Below, in pieces: positions 22,809-31,353 of a stretch of DNA of 33,215 nt. Position numbers and translations under genes: made by a program. The first letter of the stretch is position 1; each line of letters opens with the position of its first letter. The notes under the pieces were generated by a model, which saw nothing but the letters and a program-made list of their open reading frames with translations, made no database searches and was not told the DNA's origin. Source of the DNA: Sphingomonas aquatilis (lineage in GTDB: Bacteria; Pseudomonadota; Alphaproteobacteria; Sphingomonadales; Sphingomonadaceae); NCBI RefSeq assembly GCF_014196115.1, contig NZ_JACIDB010000015.1, positions 1 to 33,215 on the forward strand, given 5' to 3'.

Positions 22809-23429
22809 ATGTTCGACATCATACTGGATGTACTTTCCTCCTTCAAAGGTTTCGGCGTTTTTCTGCTGATGCTTTTGGAGAACGTCTTTCCGCCGATCCC
22901 GTCGGAGGTGATCCTGCCGCTCTGCGGCTATGTCGCCACGCGAGGTGAAATCGGCGTGCCAGCCGTCATCGTCGCCGGCACGCTCGGATCGGGTGTCGGT
23001 GCGCTCCTGTGGTACTATGCCGGTCGCTGGGTCGGCGTCGATCGCCTGAAGCGCTTCGCCGCCTCGCACGGCCGCTGGCTGACACTGACCCCAAGCGAGA
23101 TCGATCGGGTCGACCGCTGGTTCGATCGGCGCGGGCGCTGGGCGGTGCTGTTCGGACGCATGATCCCGGGCATCCGCACGCTGATATCCGTGCCGGCCGG
23201 CGTCAGCGGAATGCCGCTCGTACCGTTTCTCGTTGCGACGTTCGCAGGATCCGCAATCTGGACGAGCGTCCTGGTGGTGGCCGGCTTCCGATTGGGCACC
23301 CGGTATCGGCAGGTGGCCGACCTCATCGAGCCCACCAGCAACGCCGTGATCGTTGCCGCCTTCATCTGGTACGCCTGGAGGGTCGCAACGTTCGATCCAT
23401 CGAGGGGGGGCACTGATGGCCCTCAGTAA
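22809..23429 (+). CDS. DedA/VTT-domain membrane protein
   Basis: A 206-residue DedA-family membrane protein, a group linked to membrane-lipid flipping and proton-motive-force upkeep. The family motifs are visible: ENVFPPIPSEVILPLCGY near residues 24-41, GSGVGALLWYYAGR, and GRMIPGIRTLISVPAGVSGMP around 115-135, which holds the conserved arginines. There are four to five hydrophobic segments. ATG 22809 is chosen because the family's N-terminus begins with such a helix; the upstream codons look non-coding, and GGGGA lies about thirteen bases away. The downstream small ORF starts inside its 3' end. Confidence 0.88.
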   Translation: MFDIILDVLSSFKGFGVFLLMLLENVFPPIPSEVILPLCGYVATRGEIGVPAVIVAGTLGSGVGALLWYYAGRWVGVDRLKRFAASHGRWLTLTPSEIDRVDRWFDRRGRWAVLFGRMIPGIRTLISVPAGVSGMPLVPFLVATFAGSAIWTSVLVVAGFRLGTRYRQVADLIEPTSNAVIVAAFIWYAWRVATFDPSRGGTDGPQ

Positions 23430-23577
23430 TCTTCGCGCGCGTCGATCCATTCGGGTCCAGGCCTGCTCGGATCGCACCCGGATCCGTTCTTCGGCGGGCG
23501 CCTTGCGTGGCCGTGCGATCGCCCTGCCTGTCCTGCGGACCATCACAGGGCAGAAGCGTTGCCTGACCACCCGATGA
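23416..23577 (+). CDS. small basic ORF with strong ribosome site
   Basis: A 53-codon frame starts inside the end of the DedA gene. GAGGGGGG, five to ten bases before the ATG, is the best ribosome-binding site in this stretch. The product is very Arg-rich with two cysteines and resembles no family I know. Its stop overlaps the next ATG (ATGA at 23574). It may be a leader for the following membrane ORF or a genuine small protein. Arg-rich content can also be a GC-bias artefact. Confidence 0.35.
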   Translation: MALSNLRARRSIRVQACSDRTRIRSSAGALRGRAIALPVLRTITGQKRCLTTR

Positions 23578-23804
23578 AGACGCTTCAGCTTTTCGCCGCT
23601 CTTCTTCCGGCCGGCCTGTGGCTCCTGGCCGCCAACCTGCTTGTACGCACGACGCGCCTTGGCAGAACCTACAGTCTGATCTCCACCCCGCATGTGCTCG
23701 TGCTGATCCGATGGATCGGAATGTTCCATCGCATCGGATTCGCGACATGGAGGCGCCGCGGAGGGAAGTGGCACTGGTCCTCACAACCAGGGCCGATCGC
23801 ATGA
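23574..23804 (+). CDS. small membrane protein, unknown
   Basis: The 76-residue frame begins ATG 23574, overlapping the preceding stop by four bases. Residues 3-25 are a clear hydrophobic helix (LQLFAALLPAGLWLLAANLLV), followed by a partly hydrophobic stretch around 40-55 (STPHVLVLIRWIGMFH) and a basic Trp-containing tail. No motif is recognised. The hydrophobic pattern and overlap make it more likely than chance, but there is no independent support. The 190 bases after it, up to the ZIP gene, show nothing but a ribosome site. Confidence 0.42.
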   Translation: MKTLQLFAALLPAGLWLLAANLLVRTTRLGRTYSLISTPHVLVLIRWIGMFHRIGFATWRRRGGKWHWSSQPGPIA

Positions 23805-23994
23805 TCGTGAGGATCCGAAGGTCGGCATACCGACCGGCATCGACCGCATCGAGGGAGCGACGATACGCTGCGAAGACGCCGAAGCGCCGCGGCGGTCGGA
23901 GCACGATCCGACTTCGGACGATTGGTGATGGAAGGCTGTCCCGACCGACCGGGCGAAGCCGATCGCGCGGACATTCGCGTTTGGGAGTACTGCC

Positions 23995-24681
23995 ATGCTG
24001 GCACTGAGCTACACCATCATCCCGACCATCGCGGTCATTCTGGGCGCAATTGCCGCGGTCGTGCGACGTCCCGGTGCCGCCTTTACCAGCGCCATGCAGC
24101 ATCTCGCGGCCGGCGTCGTGTTCGCCGCGGCGGCGACAGAGATCCTTCCGCAGGTCAAGCACGAGGCGAGCCCGACCGCGACGTTGATCGGCGGGGCCGC
24201 CGGTGTGGCGGTCATGCTCGCGCTCAAGGGCTTCGAGGAACGCTTCGAAGGTCCCGCCGCGCTGCTGGGCGCGATCGGGATCGACCTGCTCATCGATGGC
24301 CTCGTGTTGGGACTGGCATTCGTCGCCGGCGCCAAGGCGGGCATCCTGCTGACGGTCGCGCTGACGCTCGAGGTGCTGTTCCTCGGCGTGACGCTCACGA
24401 CGGAACTCGGTGAGACCATGCGCTCCAGGCTGCGGGTCGTCCTGACGGTCGCAGGCCTCGCCCTTCTGCTTCCGATCGGATCGCTGGCCGCGCTGCCGGT
24501 GGCCACACTGTCACCCGTGGTGATCGCCGGCTTTCTGAGCTTCGGCCTCATGGCGCTCCTCTATCTGGTTACCGAGGAGCTGCTGGTCGAGGCGCACGAG
24601 AAGCCGGACAGCCCACTCATCAGCGCCTTCTTCTTCATCGGCTTCCTCGCGCTGCTCGCGCTCGAGGAGATCGCCGGATGA
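23995..24681 (+). CDS. ZIP-family metal transporter
   Basis: Inner-membrane transporter of the ZIP family, normally importing Zn and related divalent ions. The 228-residue protein has about eight hydrophobic helices. Helix IV holds [11 protein letters not shown] (D97, D101) and helix V holds [11 protein letters not shown] (E126), standing in for the family's HN and HE metal-site motifs. A later ELLVEAHE segment ends before the last helix. The start ATG 23995 has GGGAG eight bases upstream. Since canonical His residues are replaced by acidic ones, substrate or direction may differ. It is the intact relative of the fragment at 19996. Confidence 0.8.
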   Translation: MLALSYTIIPTIAVILGAIAAVVRRPGAAFTSAMQHLAAGVVFAAAATEILPQVKHEASPTATLIGGAAGVAVMLALKGFEERFEGPAALLGAIGIDLLIDGLVLGLAFVAGAKAGILLTVALTLEVLFLGVTLTTELGETMRSRLRVVLTVAGLALLLPIGSLAALPVATLSPVVIAGFLSFGLMALLYLVTEELLVEAHEKPDSPLISAFFFIGFLALLALEEIAG

Positions 24682-24736
24682 ACCGCCTCGATCCCAATCG
24701 GCGCCCTGCGCCCACCCATCCGAAAGGAGAGACGAC

Positions 24737-25120
24737 ATGCCCACGATGAAGAAAATGCTGGCGGTCGCGGCCGTCGCCGCGACCGCGTCGGTGAGCGCGC
24801 AACCGGTCGCACAGACCATGCCGCACGGACGGCACCTGCGACCGGCCGCACCGACAGGTTCTCCCGCGACGCGGGCGTATCGCGCAGCCAACGCCAAGAT
24901 GCACGGCGTCATGGACATCCGGTTCACCGGGGATGCCGATGTCGACTTCATGCGTGCGATGATCCCGCACCACGAGGGCGCGATCGCGATGGCGGAGGTC
25001 GAGCTGAGATACGGCCGCGATCCCGAAGTGCGGAAGCTCGCACGGGAGGTGGTCATGGCGCAGCGGGCTGAGATCTCGCGGATGCGCATCTGGCTCGCGA
25101 AGCGGGAGGCCGGCAAGTGA
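24737..25120 (+). CDS. DUF305 exported protein
   Basis: A 127-residue secreted DUF305 protein (ferritin-like four-helix fold), often found next to copper and other metal-resistance genes. A signal peptide ([13 protein letters not shown]) precedes the domain. The signature [19 protein letters not shown] lies at about residues 71-89, with the HH pair likely binding metal. ATG 24737 has AAGGAGA seven bases upstream, a strong site. The stop overlaps the GTG of the following CDF gene. A periplasmic metal-binding role fits the neighbours but is not demonstrated. Confidence 0.88.
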   Translation: MPTMKKMLAVAAVAATASVSAQPVAQTMPHGRHLRPAAPTGSPATRAYRAANAKMHGVMDIRFTGDADVDFMRAMIPHHEGAIAMAEVELRYGRDPEVRKLAREVVMAQRAEISRMRIWLAKREAGK

Positions 25121-26076
25121 GCGCCGGTCACGACCACGGCGCCGGAGCGCACGATGCTGGCGCAGGGCACGATCACAGCCATGGCGCGGGCGGTCACAAC
25201 CATGCGGCCGGCGCCAACGCCAAGATGCTGAGCTGGGCGCTCGCGCTGACCTTCACCTACTTCATCGCGGAGGTGATCGGCGGCTTCGTCTTCAACAGCC
25301 TGGCGCTCCTCTCGGACGCCGCTCACATGATGACCGACGTGATGGCGCTGGTGATCGCGCTGCTGGCTATCAAGCTGGGCCAGAAGCCGGCCGACGACAA
25401 GCGGACGTTCGGGTATCGTCGTTTCGAAATCCTCGCTGCGGCCTTCAATGCCGTGCTGCTGTTCGGCGTAGCGATCTACGTCTTCGTCGAGGCGATCAAG
25501 CGCTTCAGCACCCCACAGGAGGTTCAATCCTGGGGCATGCTGATCGTCGCGACGATCGGCCTCGTCGTGAACATCGTGTCGATGCGGTTGCTGATGGCGG
25601 GTAAGGAAGGCAGCTTCAACGTCAAGGGCGCCTATCTGGAGGTCTGGGCCGACATGATTGGCTCCGTCGGCGTCATCGCCGGCGCTCTCACCATCCGCTT
25701 CACGGGTTGGACCTGGGTCGACCCAATCGTAGCGGTCGGCATCGGCCTGTGGGTCCTGCCGCGTACGTGGATCCTGCTGCGCGACACCAGCAACGTCCTA
25801 CTAGAAGGCGTTCCGGGCGGCCTCAAGCTCAGCGAGGTTCGCACCGCCATCGCCGGCGTGCGCGGCGTCGCCGACCTTCATGACCTGCATGTCTGGTCGA
25901 TGAGCAACGACGAGGTGAACTGTACGGTCCACCTCGTACTCGATCGCGGTGCCGACGTCGATGGGACGCGCTCGGCCGTTCAAGCGCTTCTGCGAGACCG
26001 ATACGAGATCGGACACAGCACGATCCAGACTGAGGTCTCGGGACGCGATTGCGCCGAACAGGGCATCCATCCTTGA
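25117..26076 (+). CDS. czcD: CDF cation exporter (CzcD-like)
   Basis: Inner-membrane H+-coupled exporter of Zn/Co/Cd-type ions. The 319-residue protein begins with a His-rich cytoplasmic tail ([18 protein letters not shown]), likely a metal-binding region. Six helices follow: TM2 carries SDAAHMMTD (H70, D74) and TM5 carries [13 protein letters not shown], in which a glutamate takes the place of the usual histidine. The C-terminal cytoplasmic domain ([23 protein letters not shown]) is complete. The GTG start overlaps the DUF305 stop (GTGA). The family is certain; czcD is the best-fitting name. Confidence 0.92.
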   Translation: MSAGHDHGAGAHDAGAGHDHSHGAGGHNHAAGANAKMLSWALALTFTYFIAEVIGGFVFNSLALLSDAAHMMTDVMALVIALLAIKLGQKPADDKRTFGYRRFEILAAAFNAVLLFGVAIYVFVEAIKRFSTPQEVQSWGMLIVATIGLVVNIVSMRLLMAGKEGSFNVKGAYLEVWADMIGSVGVIAGALTIRFTGWTWVDPIVAVGIGLWVLPRTWILLRDTSNVLLEGVPGGLKLSEVRTAIAGVRGVADLHDLHVWSMSNDEVNCTVHLVLDRGADVDGTRSAVQALLRDRYEIGHSTIQTEVSGRDCAEQGIHP

Positions 26077-26105
26077 GCCTCTCGGGCGAACCTCAAGGGC
26101 AGGCC

Positions 26106-26423
26106 ATGAACGACATCCCATCGTCATCGCAGCGCCGTGACGGCGTTATGCTGGCTCCCGGATGTCAGCTCGGACTGCTGATCGCCGACCGCCGAGGGGG
26201 CGAGCTCTACTATCGCCCCCGATGCCGAGGCGTCTGGTTTGACCCGAGCAGACTCGACAAGGTCATCGCGCGAAATCCGCCTACGCTGGCATTGATGGTC
26301 CGCGGGACAGCCCGCATCCCAGCAGCGCCCGCTTCCCTGCCCGGGGGCCTGAAACCAGACCGAAGAGCACGCCCGGCATTCGCGGCGCTGGCCGCCATGA
26401 GCGAAGTCGACGAGGGGGCGTGA
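26106..26423 (+). CDS. degenerate TFIIB-type zinc-finger protein
   Basis: The 105-residue product from ATG 26106 resembles small zf-TFIIB proteins. MLAPGCQLGLLIADRRGGELYY then RPRCRGVWFDPSRLDKVI follows the pattern of a CxxC, a spacer, a CPxCxGVWLD core and a helix, but one cysteine of each pair is replaced (Ala/Pro region and Arg), so only two of four zinc ligands remain. Whether it still binds zinc is doubtful. It follows the CDF gene by 29 bases in the same direction. A decayed or repurposed accessory gene is the simplest reading. Confidence 0.55.
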   Translation: MNDIPSSSQRRDGVMLAPGCQLGLLIADRRGGELYYRPRCRGVWFDPSRLDKVIARNPPTLALMVRGTARIPAAPASLPGGLKPDRRARPAFAALAAMSEVDEGA

Positions 26424-26621
26424 TCGACGGCCTCTTCAACCACTGAAAAGCAAGGCGACGAAGAGCCGTCGCTTGCAAGCAGCATTCAAGCCGACGTGAT
26501 CAATGGCGCCGCCAATCCAGGCGGTGTCCTGGGCATGATCAGAGCGATGTCTGCGCAGGCGTCACGCATGGATGCTCACCATCGATAAAGCCGAGCAACG
26601 GCTGCATACCGGAGTAAATTC
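26424..26621. other. intergenic stretch with hairpin and in-frame continuation
   Basis: These 198 bases hold a hairpin (GCAAGGCGACG at 26450-26460 with CGTCGCTTGC at 26467-26476, one bulged base) that may end the metal island's transcript. The reading frame of the preceding gene continues without interruption for 54 codons after its TGA, ending at TAA 26586-26588, which might be an older C-terminus. GGAGT shortly before 26622 serves the next gene. No promoter is convincing. Confidence 0.4.
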
Positions 26622-27713
26622 GTGAAACTCATCAACATCGCCATCGTCGGCATCGGCAACTGCGCGAGCTCGCTCGTCCAGGGGCTGGAGCATTATCGCG
26701 GAGGCACCAACGACGCGGCCGGCCTGATGCACTGGGAAGTCGGCGGCTATGAACCCTCCGACATCAAGGTCGTCGCCGCCTGGGACGTGGATACGCGCAA
26801 GGTCGGCAAGGACGTCGCCGAGGCGATCTTCGCCAAGCCCAATTGCACCGCGGTGTTCGCCGCCACCATCCCGTCGACCGGCACGGTGGTGAAGATGGGC
26901 GCGGTGCTGGACGGCGTCGCCGACCATATGAGCCAATATAAGGACGATCGCACCTTCGTGGTCGCCAACGACACGCAGCCGACCAAGGAAGAGGTCGTCG
27001 CCGAACTGAAGCGTTCGGGCACCGACGTGCTGATGAACTACCTGCCGGTCGGCAGCCAGGAGGCGACCGAATTCTACGCCGAATGCGCGCTGGAAGCCGG
27101 CGTCGCCTTCGTCAACAACATTCCGGTCTTCATCGCCTCCAACCCCGAATGGGCGAAGCGCTTCGAGGATGCCGGCGTCGCGATCATCGGCGACGACATC
27201 AAGGCACAGCTGGGTGCGACGATCGTCCACCGCGTGCTCACCGACCTGTTCGCCAAGCGCGGCGTCAAGCTCGACCGGACGTATCAGCTCAACACCGGCG
27301 GCAACACCGACTTCCTCAACATGTCGAACCACCGCCGCCTCGAATCCAAGAAGATCTCGAAGACCGAGGCGGTCCAGTCGGTCGCGGCCGAGCGGCTCGA
27401 CGACGACAACGTCCATATCGGGCCGTCGGACTACGTGCCGTGGCAGAACGACAACAAGGTATGCTTCCTGCGCATGGAAGGCCAGCTGTTCGGCGGCGTG
27501 CCGATGAACCTGGAACTGCGCCTGTCGGTCGAGGATTCGCCCAACAGCGCCGGTGTCGCGATCGACATGATCCGTTGCGCCGCGATCGCCAAGGACCGCG
27601 GCATCGCCGGCGTGATCGACCCCGCATCCGCCTATTTCTGCAAGCATCCGCGCACCCAGATGACTGACGACCTCGCCCAGATCGCGGTCGAGAACTTCAT
27701 CGCAGGCGCATGA
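26622..27713 (+). CDS. ino1: inositol-3-phosphate synthase
   Basis: NAD-dependent enzyme converting glucose-6-phosphate to 1L-myo-inositol-1-phosphate, the first step of inositol-lipid and compatible-solute synthesis. The 363-residue protein matches the short bacterial/archaeal type (mycobacterial Ino1 has about this length). It has a nucleotide-binding start VGIGNCASSLVQG, VVANDTQPTKEE, GDDIKAQLGATIVHR, LNTGGNTDFLNM and SKKISKTEAV. The GTG start has GGAG about nine bases upstream. The stop overlaps the MscS gene start by four bases, so both are co-expressed. It lies after the metal cluster and may be a chromosomal boundary gene. Confidence 0.95.
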   Translation: MKLINIAIVGIGNCASSLVQGLEHYRGGTNDAAGLMHWEVGGYEPSDIKVVAAWDVDTRKVGKDVAEAIFAKPNCTAVFAATIPSTGTVVKMGAVLDGVADHMSQYKDDRTFVVANDTQPTKEEVVAELKRSGTDVLMNYLPVGSQEATEFYAECALEAGVAFVNNIPVFIASNPEWAKRFEDAGVAIIGDDIKAQLGATIVHRVLTDLFAKRGVKLDRTYQLNTGGNTDFLNMSNHRRLESKKISKTEAVQSVAAERLDDDNVHIGPSDYVPWQNDNKVCFLRMEGQLFGGVPMNLELRLSVEDSPNSAGVAIDMIRCAAIAKDRGIAGVIDPASAYFCKHPRTQMTDDLAQIAVENFIAGA

Positions 27714-29326
27714 GGCCATCGATGCTTCGTACATCACGCCTACACTTGATCGGCATGGTGCTCCTCGCGGGCGCCGTGCCGGGTCGGGCACAGTCGCAGG
27801 CCGCCCCGAAAGCCGGCGCGTCCGCGTCGTCCACAAAGCCCCCGACCGACATCTATGGCCGCGACACGCCGCGAGGCACCGTCTCGGGTCTTCTTTCCGC
27901 AATGGCCGAGCGCGATTACAGCCGGGCCGGCCGCTACTTCGAAGCCAAGGCGGACGTTCGCCGTCTGACGGAGGAGCTTCAGTCCGTATTGGATCAGAGC
28001 GGTGCGATCGATCCGTTCGTTTCGCTGTCCAACGACCCGCAGGGAAATCTGGAGGACGGTCTCGGGTCCAACATCGAACGGGTAGGAAGCCTCTCGAGAA
28101 CGGGTGACGTACCCATACTCCTTACCCGTGGCGGAACGGCAACGGCCGGCAACGTCTGGCGTGTGGCGCTGAAGACCAGCATCGCCGCACGGCGGCTGCA
28201 CGAGCATAGGAACACCGGCAAAGGCGGGCAACCGATCGAAATCGGGGGCGCGGCGGTCGGGGACTGGTCGACCCTGCTCGGCCTCGCGTCGCTCGTCTTC
28301 CTTGGCTTCTACGTGGTCAGCGCCGGGATCCTCTTCGTGATGAGGCGCACGATCCACGATCACGAAAGGAGCAGGACCTATCGTGTGGCTCAGGCGGCGA
28401 TGCCGCCGGTAAGCCTGTTCGGGGCGACCCTGCTGTTCCAGCTATGGGCGGGATCGCTGCCGGTCTCCATCATCGCACGTCAAATCCTGCTGCGGTACCT
28501 GGGTGTTTTCGCCTGGATCGCGCTGGCGTGGTTCTTCGCCCGCATGATCGATGCGGTGGCACAGCTCAGCATCAATCGGCTCAAGGGACTGGAACGACGG
28601 CAAGCGGTGTCCGTGATCAGTCTCGTCCGTCGCGCTGCGAAGCTCGTCCTGCTGTTCATCGCGGTCGTGGCCGTCCTCGACACGTTCGGGATCGACGTCA
28701 CGACGGGGGTCGCCGCATTGGGCATCGGCGGCATCGCCTTGGCTCTCGGGGCGCAGAAGACGGTCGAGAACCTGGTCGGAAGCGTGACGTTGATCGCAGA
28801 CAAACCCGTGCAGGTCGGCGACTTCTGCAAGGTCGGTGACGTGGTAGGCACGGTGGAGGACGTCGGCATACGTTCCACTCGCATCCGCACCTTGGAGCGG
28901 ACCGTGGTGACCATTCCAAACGGAGATTTCTCGGCGCGACAGATTGAAAACTTCGCTCGACGGGACTCCTTCCTATTCAATCCGATCATCAGGTTGGAGC
29001 ACGGGATCAGGTCCGACAAGCTGCCCGCGACCCTCCACATGATGACGGAAATCCTGGAGGCGAACGAACATATCATCAAGCCGGGCGCGCGGGCGCGCCT
29101 GAAGGACATCAATCTGAGCTCCGTAGACATAGAAATCTTCTCCTACATCAGGGCGCAGGACTTCGACGAGAGCTTGATCATCCGACAGGATTTGCTCTTG
29201 AAGATCCATGCCAGCTTGGAGAAGGCTAAGGTTCCGATAGCCTACGCCACGCAGACCGTTCACCTGAAGCATGTGGATACCGACTCGGACGACGTGCCTG
29301 CGGAAGTCTCGCCGATTATAACCTGA
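27710..29326 (+). CDS. MscS-family mechanosensitive channel
   Basis: The 538-residue channel protein has a signal-like N-terminus (GMVLLAGAVPGRAQS), a periplasmic domain of about 150 residues and four to five membrane helices. The MscS core includes the pore-lining helix and loop GVAALGIGGIALALGAQKTVENLVGS, with the β-domain signature DFCKVGDVVGTVEDVGIRSTRIRT and VVTIPNGDFS. It is longer than E. coli MscS, like the extended members. ATG 27710 overlaps the preceding stop (ATGA); an internal ATG at 27722 is possible. Pairing with inositol synthase suggests a joint osmotic-stress role, which is inference. Confidence 0.92.
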   Translation: MRPSMLRTSRLHLIGMVLLAGAVPGRAQSQAAPKAGASASSTKPPTDIYGRDTPRGTVSGLLSAMAERDYSRAGRYFEAKADVRRLTEELQSVLDQSGAIDPFVSLSNDPQGNLEDGLGSNIERVGSLSRTGDVPILLTRGGTATAGNVWRVALKTSIAARRLHEHRNTGKGGQPIEIGGAAVGDWSTLLGLASLVFLGFYVVSAGILFVMRRTIHDHERSRTYRVAQAAMPPVSLFGATLLFQLWAGSLPVSIIARQILLRYLGVFAWIALAWFFARMIDAVAQLSINRLKGLERRQAVSVISLVRRAAKLVLLFIAVVAVLDTFGIDVTTGVAALGIGGIALALGAQKTVENLVGSVTLIADKPVQVGDFCKVGDVVGTVEDVGIRSTRIRTLERTVVTIPNGDFSARQIENFARRDSFLFNPIIRLEHGIRSDKLPATLHMMTEILEANEHIIKPGARARLKDINLSSVDIEIFSYIRAQDFDESLIIRQDLLLKIHASLEKAKVPIAYATQTVHLKHVDTDSDDVPAEVSPIIT

Positions 29327-29384
29327 ACCTGGGACTTGCGCAGGGTGCGGGAGCGTGTTCGTCGAAGAAAGGTGCATCTAATGC

Positions 29385-29416
29385 GATGATGCAGGTCTTA
29401 CCTGCGCTGCATCATC
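29385..29416. terminator. palindrome between convergent genes
   Basis: GATGATGCAG (29385-29394) and CTGCATCATC (29407-29416) are perfect 10-base arms. A second, alternative stem, GCAGGT with ACCTGC (29391-29396 and 29400-29405), lies in the same stretch. It sits 58 bases after the MscS stop and before the opposing gene end, so a bidirectional terminator is likely, but the nested, mutually exclusive stems are unusual. The rest of 29327-29608 shows nothing else. Confidence 0.45.
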
Positions 29417-29608
29417 AGAAGCCACAGGTCCTCTCATACATGCGATGGCGTTCGATCCGGCTCATGCCAGTGGAACTATTCTTTAGCGGATTTGCATATT
29501 TCCCCTGCCGATCCGCAATTGAGGTTTGGACATGGCGGATCCTCATCAATAGCTCGTCAATCGACGGAGGCGCTGCGCGCTTCGGTTTCCCACGCGCAGC
29601 GCCTTGGC

Positions 29609-30340
29609 TCACGGCAACCTGACGGTCGCCAGTCCCGAGTTGCCCGTTCGGCCGTTCACGGCGTTGACGTAGATCTTCGCCTTCCCGGCTCGCGGTAGGG
29701 CGATGCGCCCACTGAACGTCCCAGGCGCCGCGGTGAACGCAAGCGGCGCGCTCGCCAGTTCGTGGCGCCCGCTCCAGATGCTCGCAGTGACGGCGTAATC
29801 GGCGGATGGCCAAGGTCCATCGGGAGTTATCGGGCAGCCGCACATCAGCTCGACCTTGGCCGTGATCAAAACCGATCGGCCCTGCGTCGATATGGTGGGC
29901 GTGATCGCGAGCCCCGGAAGCTCGACAAGCCAGCCATTGCCTGCCGTCACCGGCACGCCTGGGACGATCCAGCGCTGCGATCTCACGCTGATCCTGGATC
30001 GAGGACGACCTATGGGGCCCTCCACCTCAAGGTCAACGAGCGTCGGCTCGCCGAGATCGAGAGTGACCTTGTAGGATGCGGCATCGGCAAGCGCGATCGA
30101 AGGGCTGCGTCGAGACGCCTCCATGATCCGCTCCGTGTCGCCCGTCCCGCCCCTTGTGACGCCGCGTGCGAGCACCCTGCCCGATTTCACCTCGCGCAGC
30201 GTGATGGATGCTCCTCCCGTGTGATCGCCGACGAACTTCCCGTCCTGGCTGATTACCCGCACGACGATCTGCGTCGGCTCGGCCGCCGCGGGCGCGACCA
30301 TCAAGAGCCATGCGATGCATGCCACCGTCGACTTCAGCAT
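29609..30340 (-). CDS. hypothetical exported protein
   Basis: The 243-residue protein has a clear signal peptide (residues 1-20, ending APAAAEP) and a β-rich mature part without membrane helices. An MCGCPITPDGPW segment near residues 165-175 carries two cysteines and might bind metal or form a disulfide. I recognise no family. ATG 30340 is preferred over an earlier start because it yields the signal peptide and has GAGG eight bases upstream. It starts two bases after the upstream gene ends, so the two are co-transcribed. A periplasmic partner of the neighbouring DsbB-like protein is possible but unproven. Confidence 0.68.
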   Translation of the reverse strand: MLKSTVACIAWLLMVAPAAAEPTQIVVRVISQDGKFVGDHTGGASITLREVKSGRVLARGVTRGGTGDTERIMEASRRSPSIALADAASYKVTLDLGEPTLVDLEVEGPIGRPRSRISVRSQRWIVPGVPVTAGNGWLVELPGLAITPTISTQGRSVLITAKVELMCGCPITPDGPWPSADYAVTASIWSGRHELASAPLAFTAAPGTFSGRIALPRAGKAKIYVNAVNGRTGNSGLATVRLP

Positions 30341-30342
30341 GA

Positions 30343-30789
30343 TCAGGCCCTCTCCGTCCGAAGCGTCTGCCTCGCCGAGACCTCGAAGATGATCCCGAGC
30401 TGAAAGGACATGATCACGATGGCGCACGACGAGAGGATCGTCGAGTCGAACCAGATCGGATCATGAAGCTTGAACGTCCCTTTGAACATCGCGAGCCAGC
30501 CGCCATTGAAGTTCTGCATCATGCCGACGCCCAACCCGAGCGTGGCAACAGCGACTGCGGCATACCGGAGGAAGAACCGATTGCCGTACGGGAGAAGCAG
30601 AATCAGTATCCCCAGGATACCGATCGCCGAACGTTGGACTCGAAAGAACGGACAGGCGTAGGTCGCCTGTGTGAGATCCAACGTCCAAGTGGCGACGCTG
30701 ATCAGGATCGATACAAGCCCTGCCAGGAGCAGGAAGCGTTTGGTGCTGATGGCTGCGAGCGTTGTCTCGCTGTGACGTTGGCTGAGCAT
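30343..30789 (-). CDS. DsbB-like four-helix membrane protein lacking a redox cysteine
   Basis: A 148-residue membrane protein with four hydrophobic helices. The segment YACPFFRVQRSAIGILGIL (residues 44-62) mirrors the DsbB core CPLCxxQR, but the second cysteine of the pair is replaced by phenylalanine. Only one further cysteine (C122) is present. Normal DsbB is about 165-180 residues and uses four redox cysteines, so a disulfide-forming role is doubtful. ATG 30789 has AGGA about ten bases upstream; ATG 30873 would add 28 hydrophilic residues. Resemblance is by motif only; a quinone-binding relative is possible. Confidence 0.55.
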   Translation of the reverse strand: MLSQRHSETTLAAISTKRFLLLAGLVSILISVATWTLDLTQATYACPFFRVQRSAIGILGILILLLPYGNRFFLRYAAVAVATLGLGVGMMQNFNGGWLAMFKGTFKLHDPIWFDSTILSSCAIVIMSFQLGIIFEVSARQTLRTERA

Positions 30790-30930
30790 GAAGGTATGTT
30801 CCTCGCTTAGGTCGAGTCTGGTCGCGCGCCATCCGCGGACCGGAGGCGTCATGCGACCTTTCGAATCTTCCATCGGTCATGGAATTATGGTTGGAGGCGG
30901 CGGACGCAGAGGATGCCGCCTGACCGATGC

Positions 30931-31353
30931 CTAGCGGGTCGAGGGTGGTCCCCGTAGTGGAGGACGAAGACGTGGAGGAGCCGGCACAGTGCTTCGTACG
31001 GCGTGGAAGATCGACGTCTTGATGATGAAAGCGAGGGCGGCAGTCAGTAGGACCGGATCGACCGCCGAGCAGATCGAGGTGTCCGTGGCGGAGACCGAGC
31101 ACGGTGACGCAGGGCGGATGGATTCGGAGCCGTCGCGCGTGTCCGTCGACGCACCCGGAACCTGAACGAGGGTCACCAGCGGACCAGAGCTCGTGCAAAC
31201 CGCCATGACCACGTGGTTGCCCGCCCTCTGCGGCATGAAGCCGCTCGGGACGACGAGTCTTGCTGCGATCGCGAGCACCGCGAACCATATCGCCAGATGG
31301 CGCGAACATGGTTGTTGGAGCATACCCATGATGACGGGGTACATGACGTTCAA
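30931..31353 (-). CDS. DUF2946-like small protein
   Basis: The 140-residue protein begins with a hydrophobic segment (AIWFAVLAIAARLVVPSGFMPQ), and residues 36-60 (PSGFMPQRAGNHVVMAVCTSSG) match the feel of DUF2946 proteins. In this group that opening is followed by a cysteine-bearing middle and a Pro/Arg-rich end, and here the C-terminus is RPPLRGPPSTR. DUF2946 genes often lie beside copper-resistance genes and TonB receptors. The start could be the first or second Met. It is separated from the DsbB-like gene by about 140 bases. Function is unknown. Confidence 0.6.
   Translation of the reverse strand: MNVMYPVIMGMLQQPCSRHLAIWFAVLAIAARLVVPSGFMPQRAGNHVVMAVCTSSGPLVTLVQVPGASTDTRDGSESIRPASPCSVSATDTSICSAVDPVLLTAALAFIIKTSIFHAVRSTVPAPPRLRPPLRGPPSTR

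Noticed and set aside
22656..23774. 372-codon minus-strand frame over DedA and following DNA
   Set aside because: Arg/Asp-rich with no recognisable domain, and it runs antisense to the DedA gene with its intact family motifs.
24678..24749. mini-ORF overlapping the ZIP stop and the DUF305 start
   Set aside because: It resembles the bridging ORF at 6410, but DUF305 has its own strong ribosome site at the right distance, so no relay is needed.
26562..27902. 446-codon antisense frame over the inositol-phosphate synthase gene
   Set aside because: Mirror frame of a strongly conserved enzyme gene; low-complexity Asp/Val/Gly/His composition and no motif.
30461..31309. 282-codon minus-strand frame bridging two small genes
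   Set aside because: It lies in a different frame from the two supported genes, is Ser/Arg/Asp-rich, and lacks any motif.
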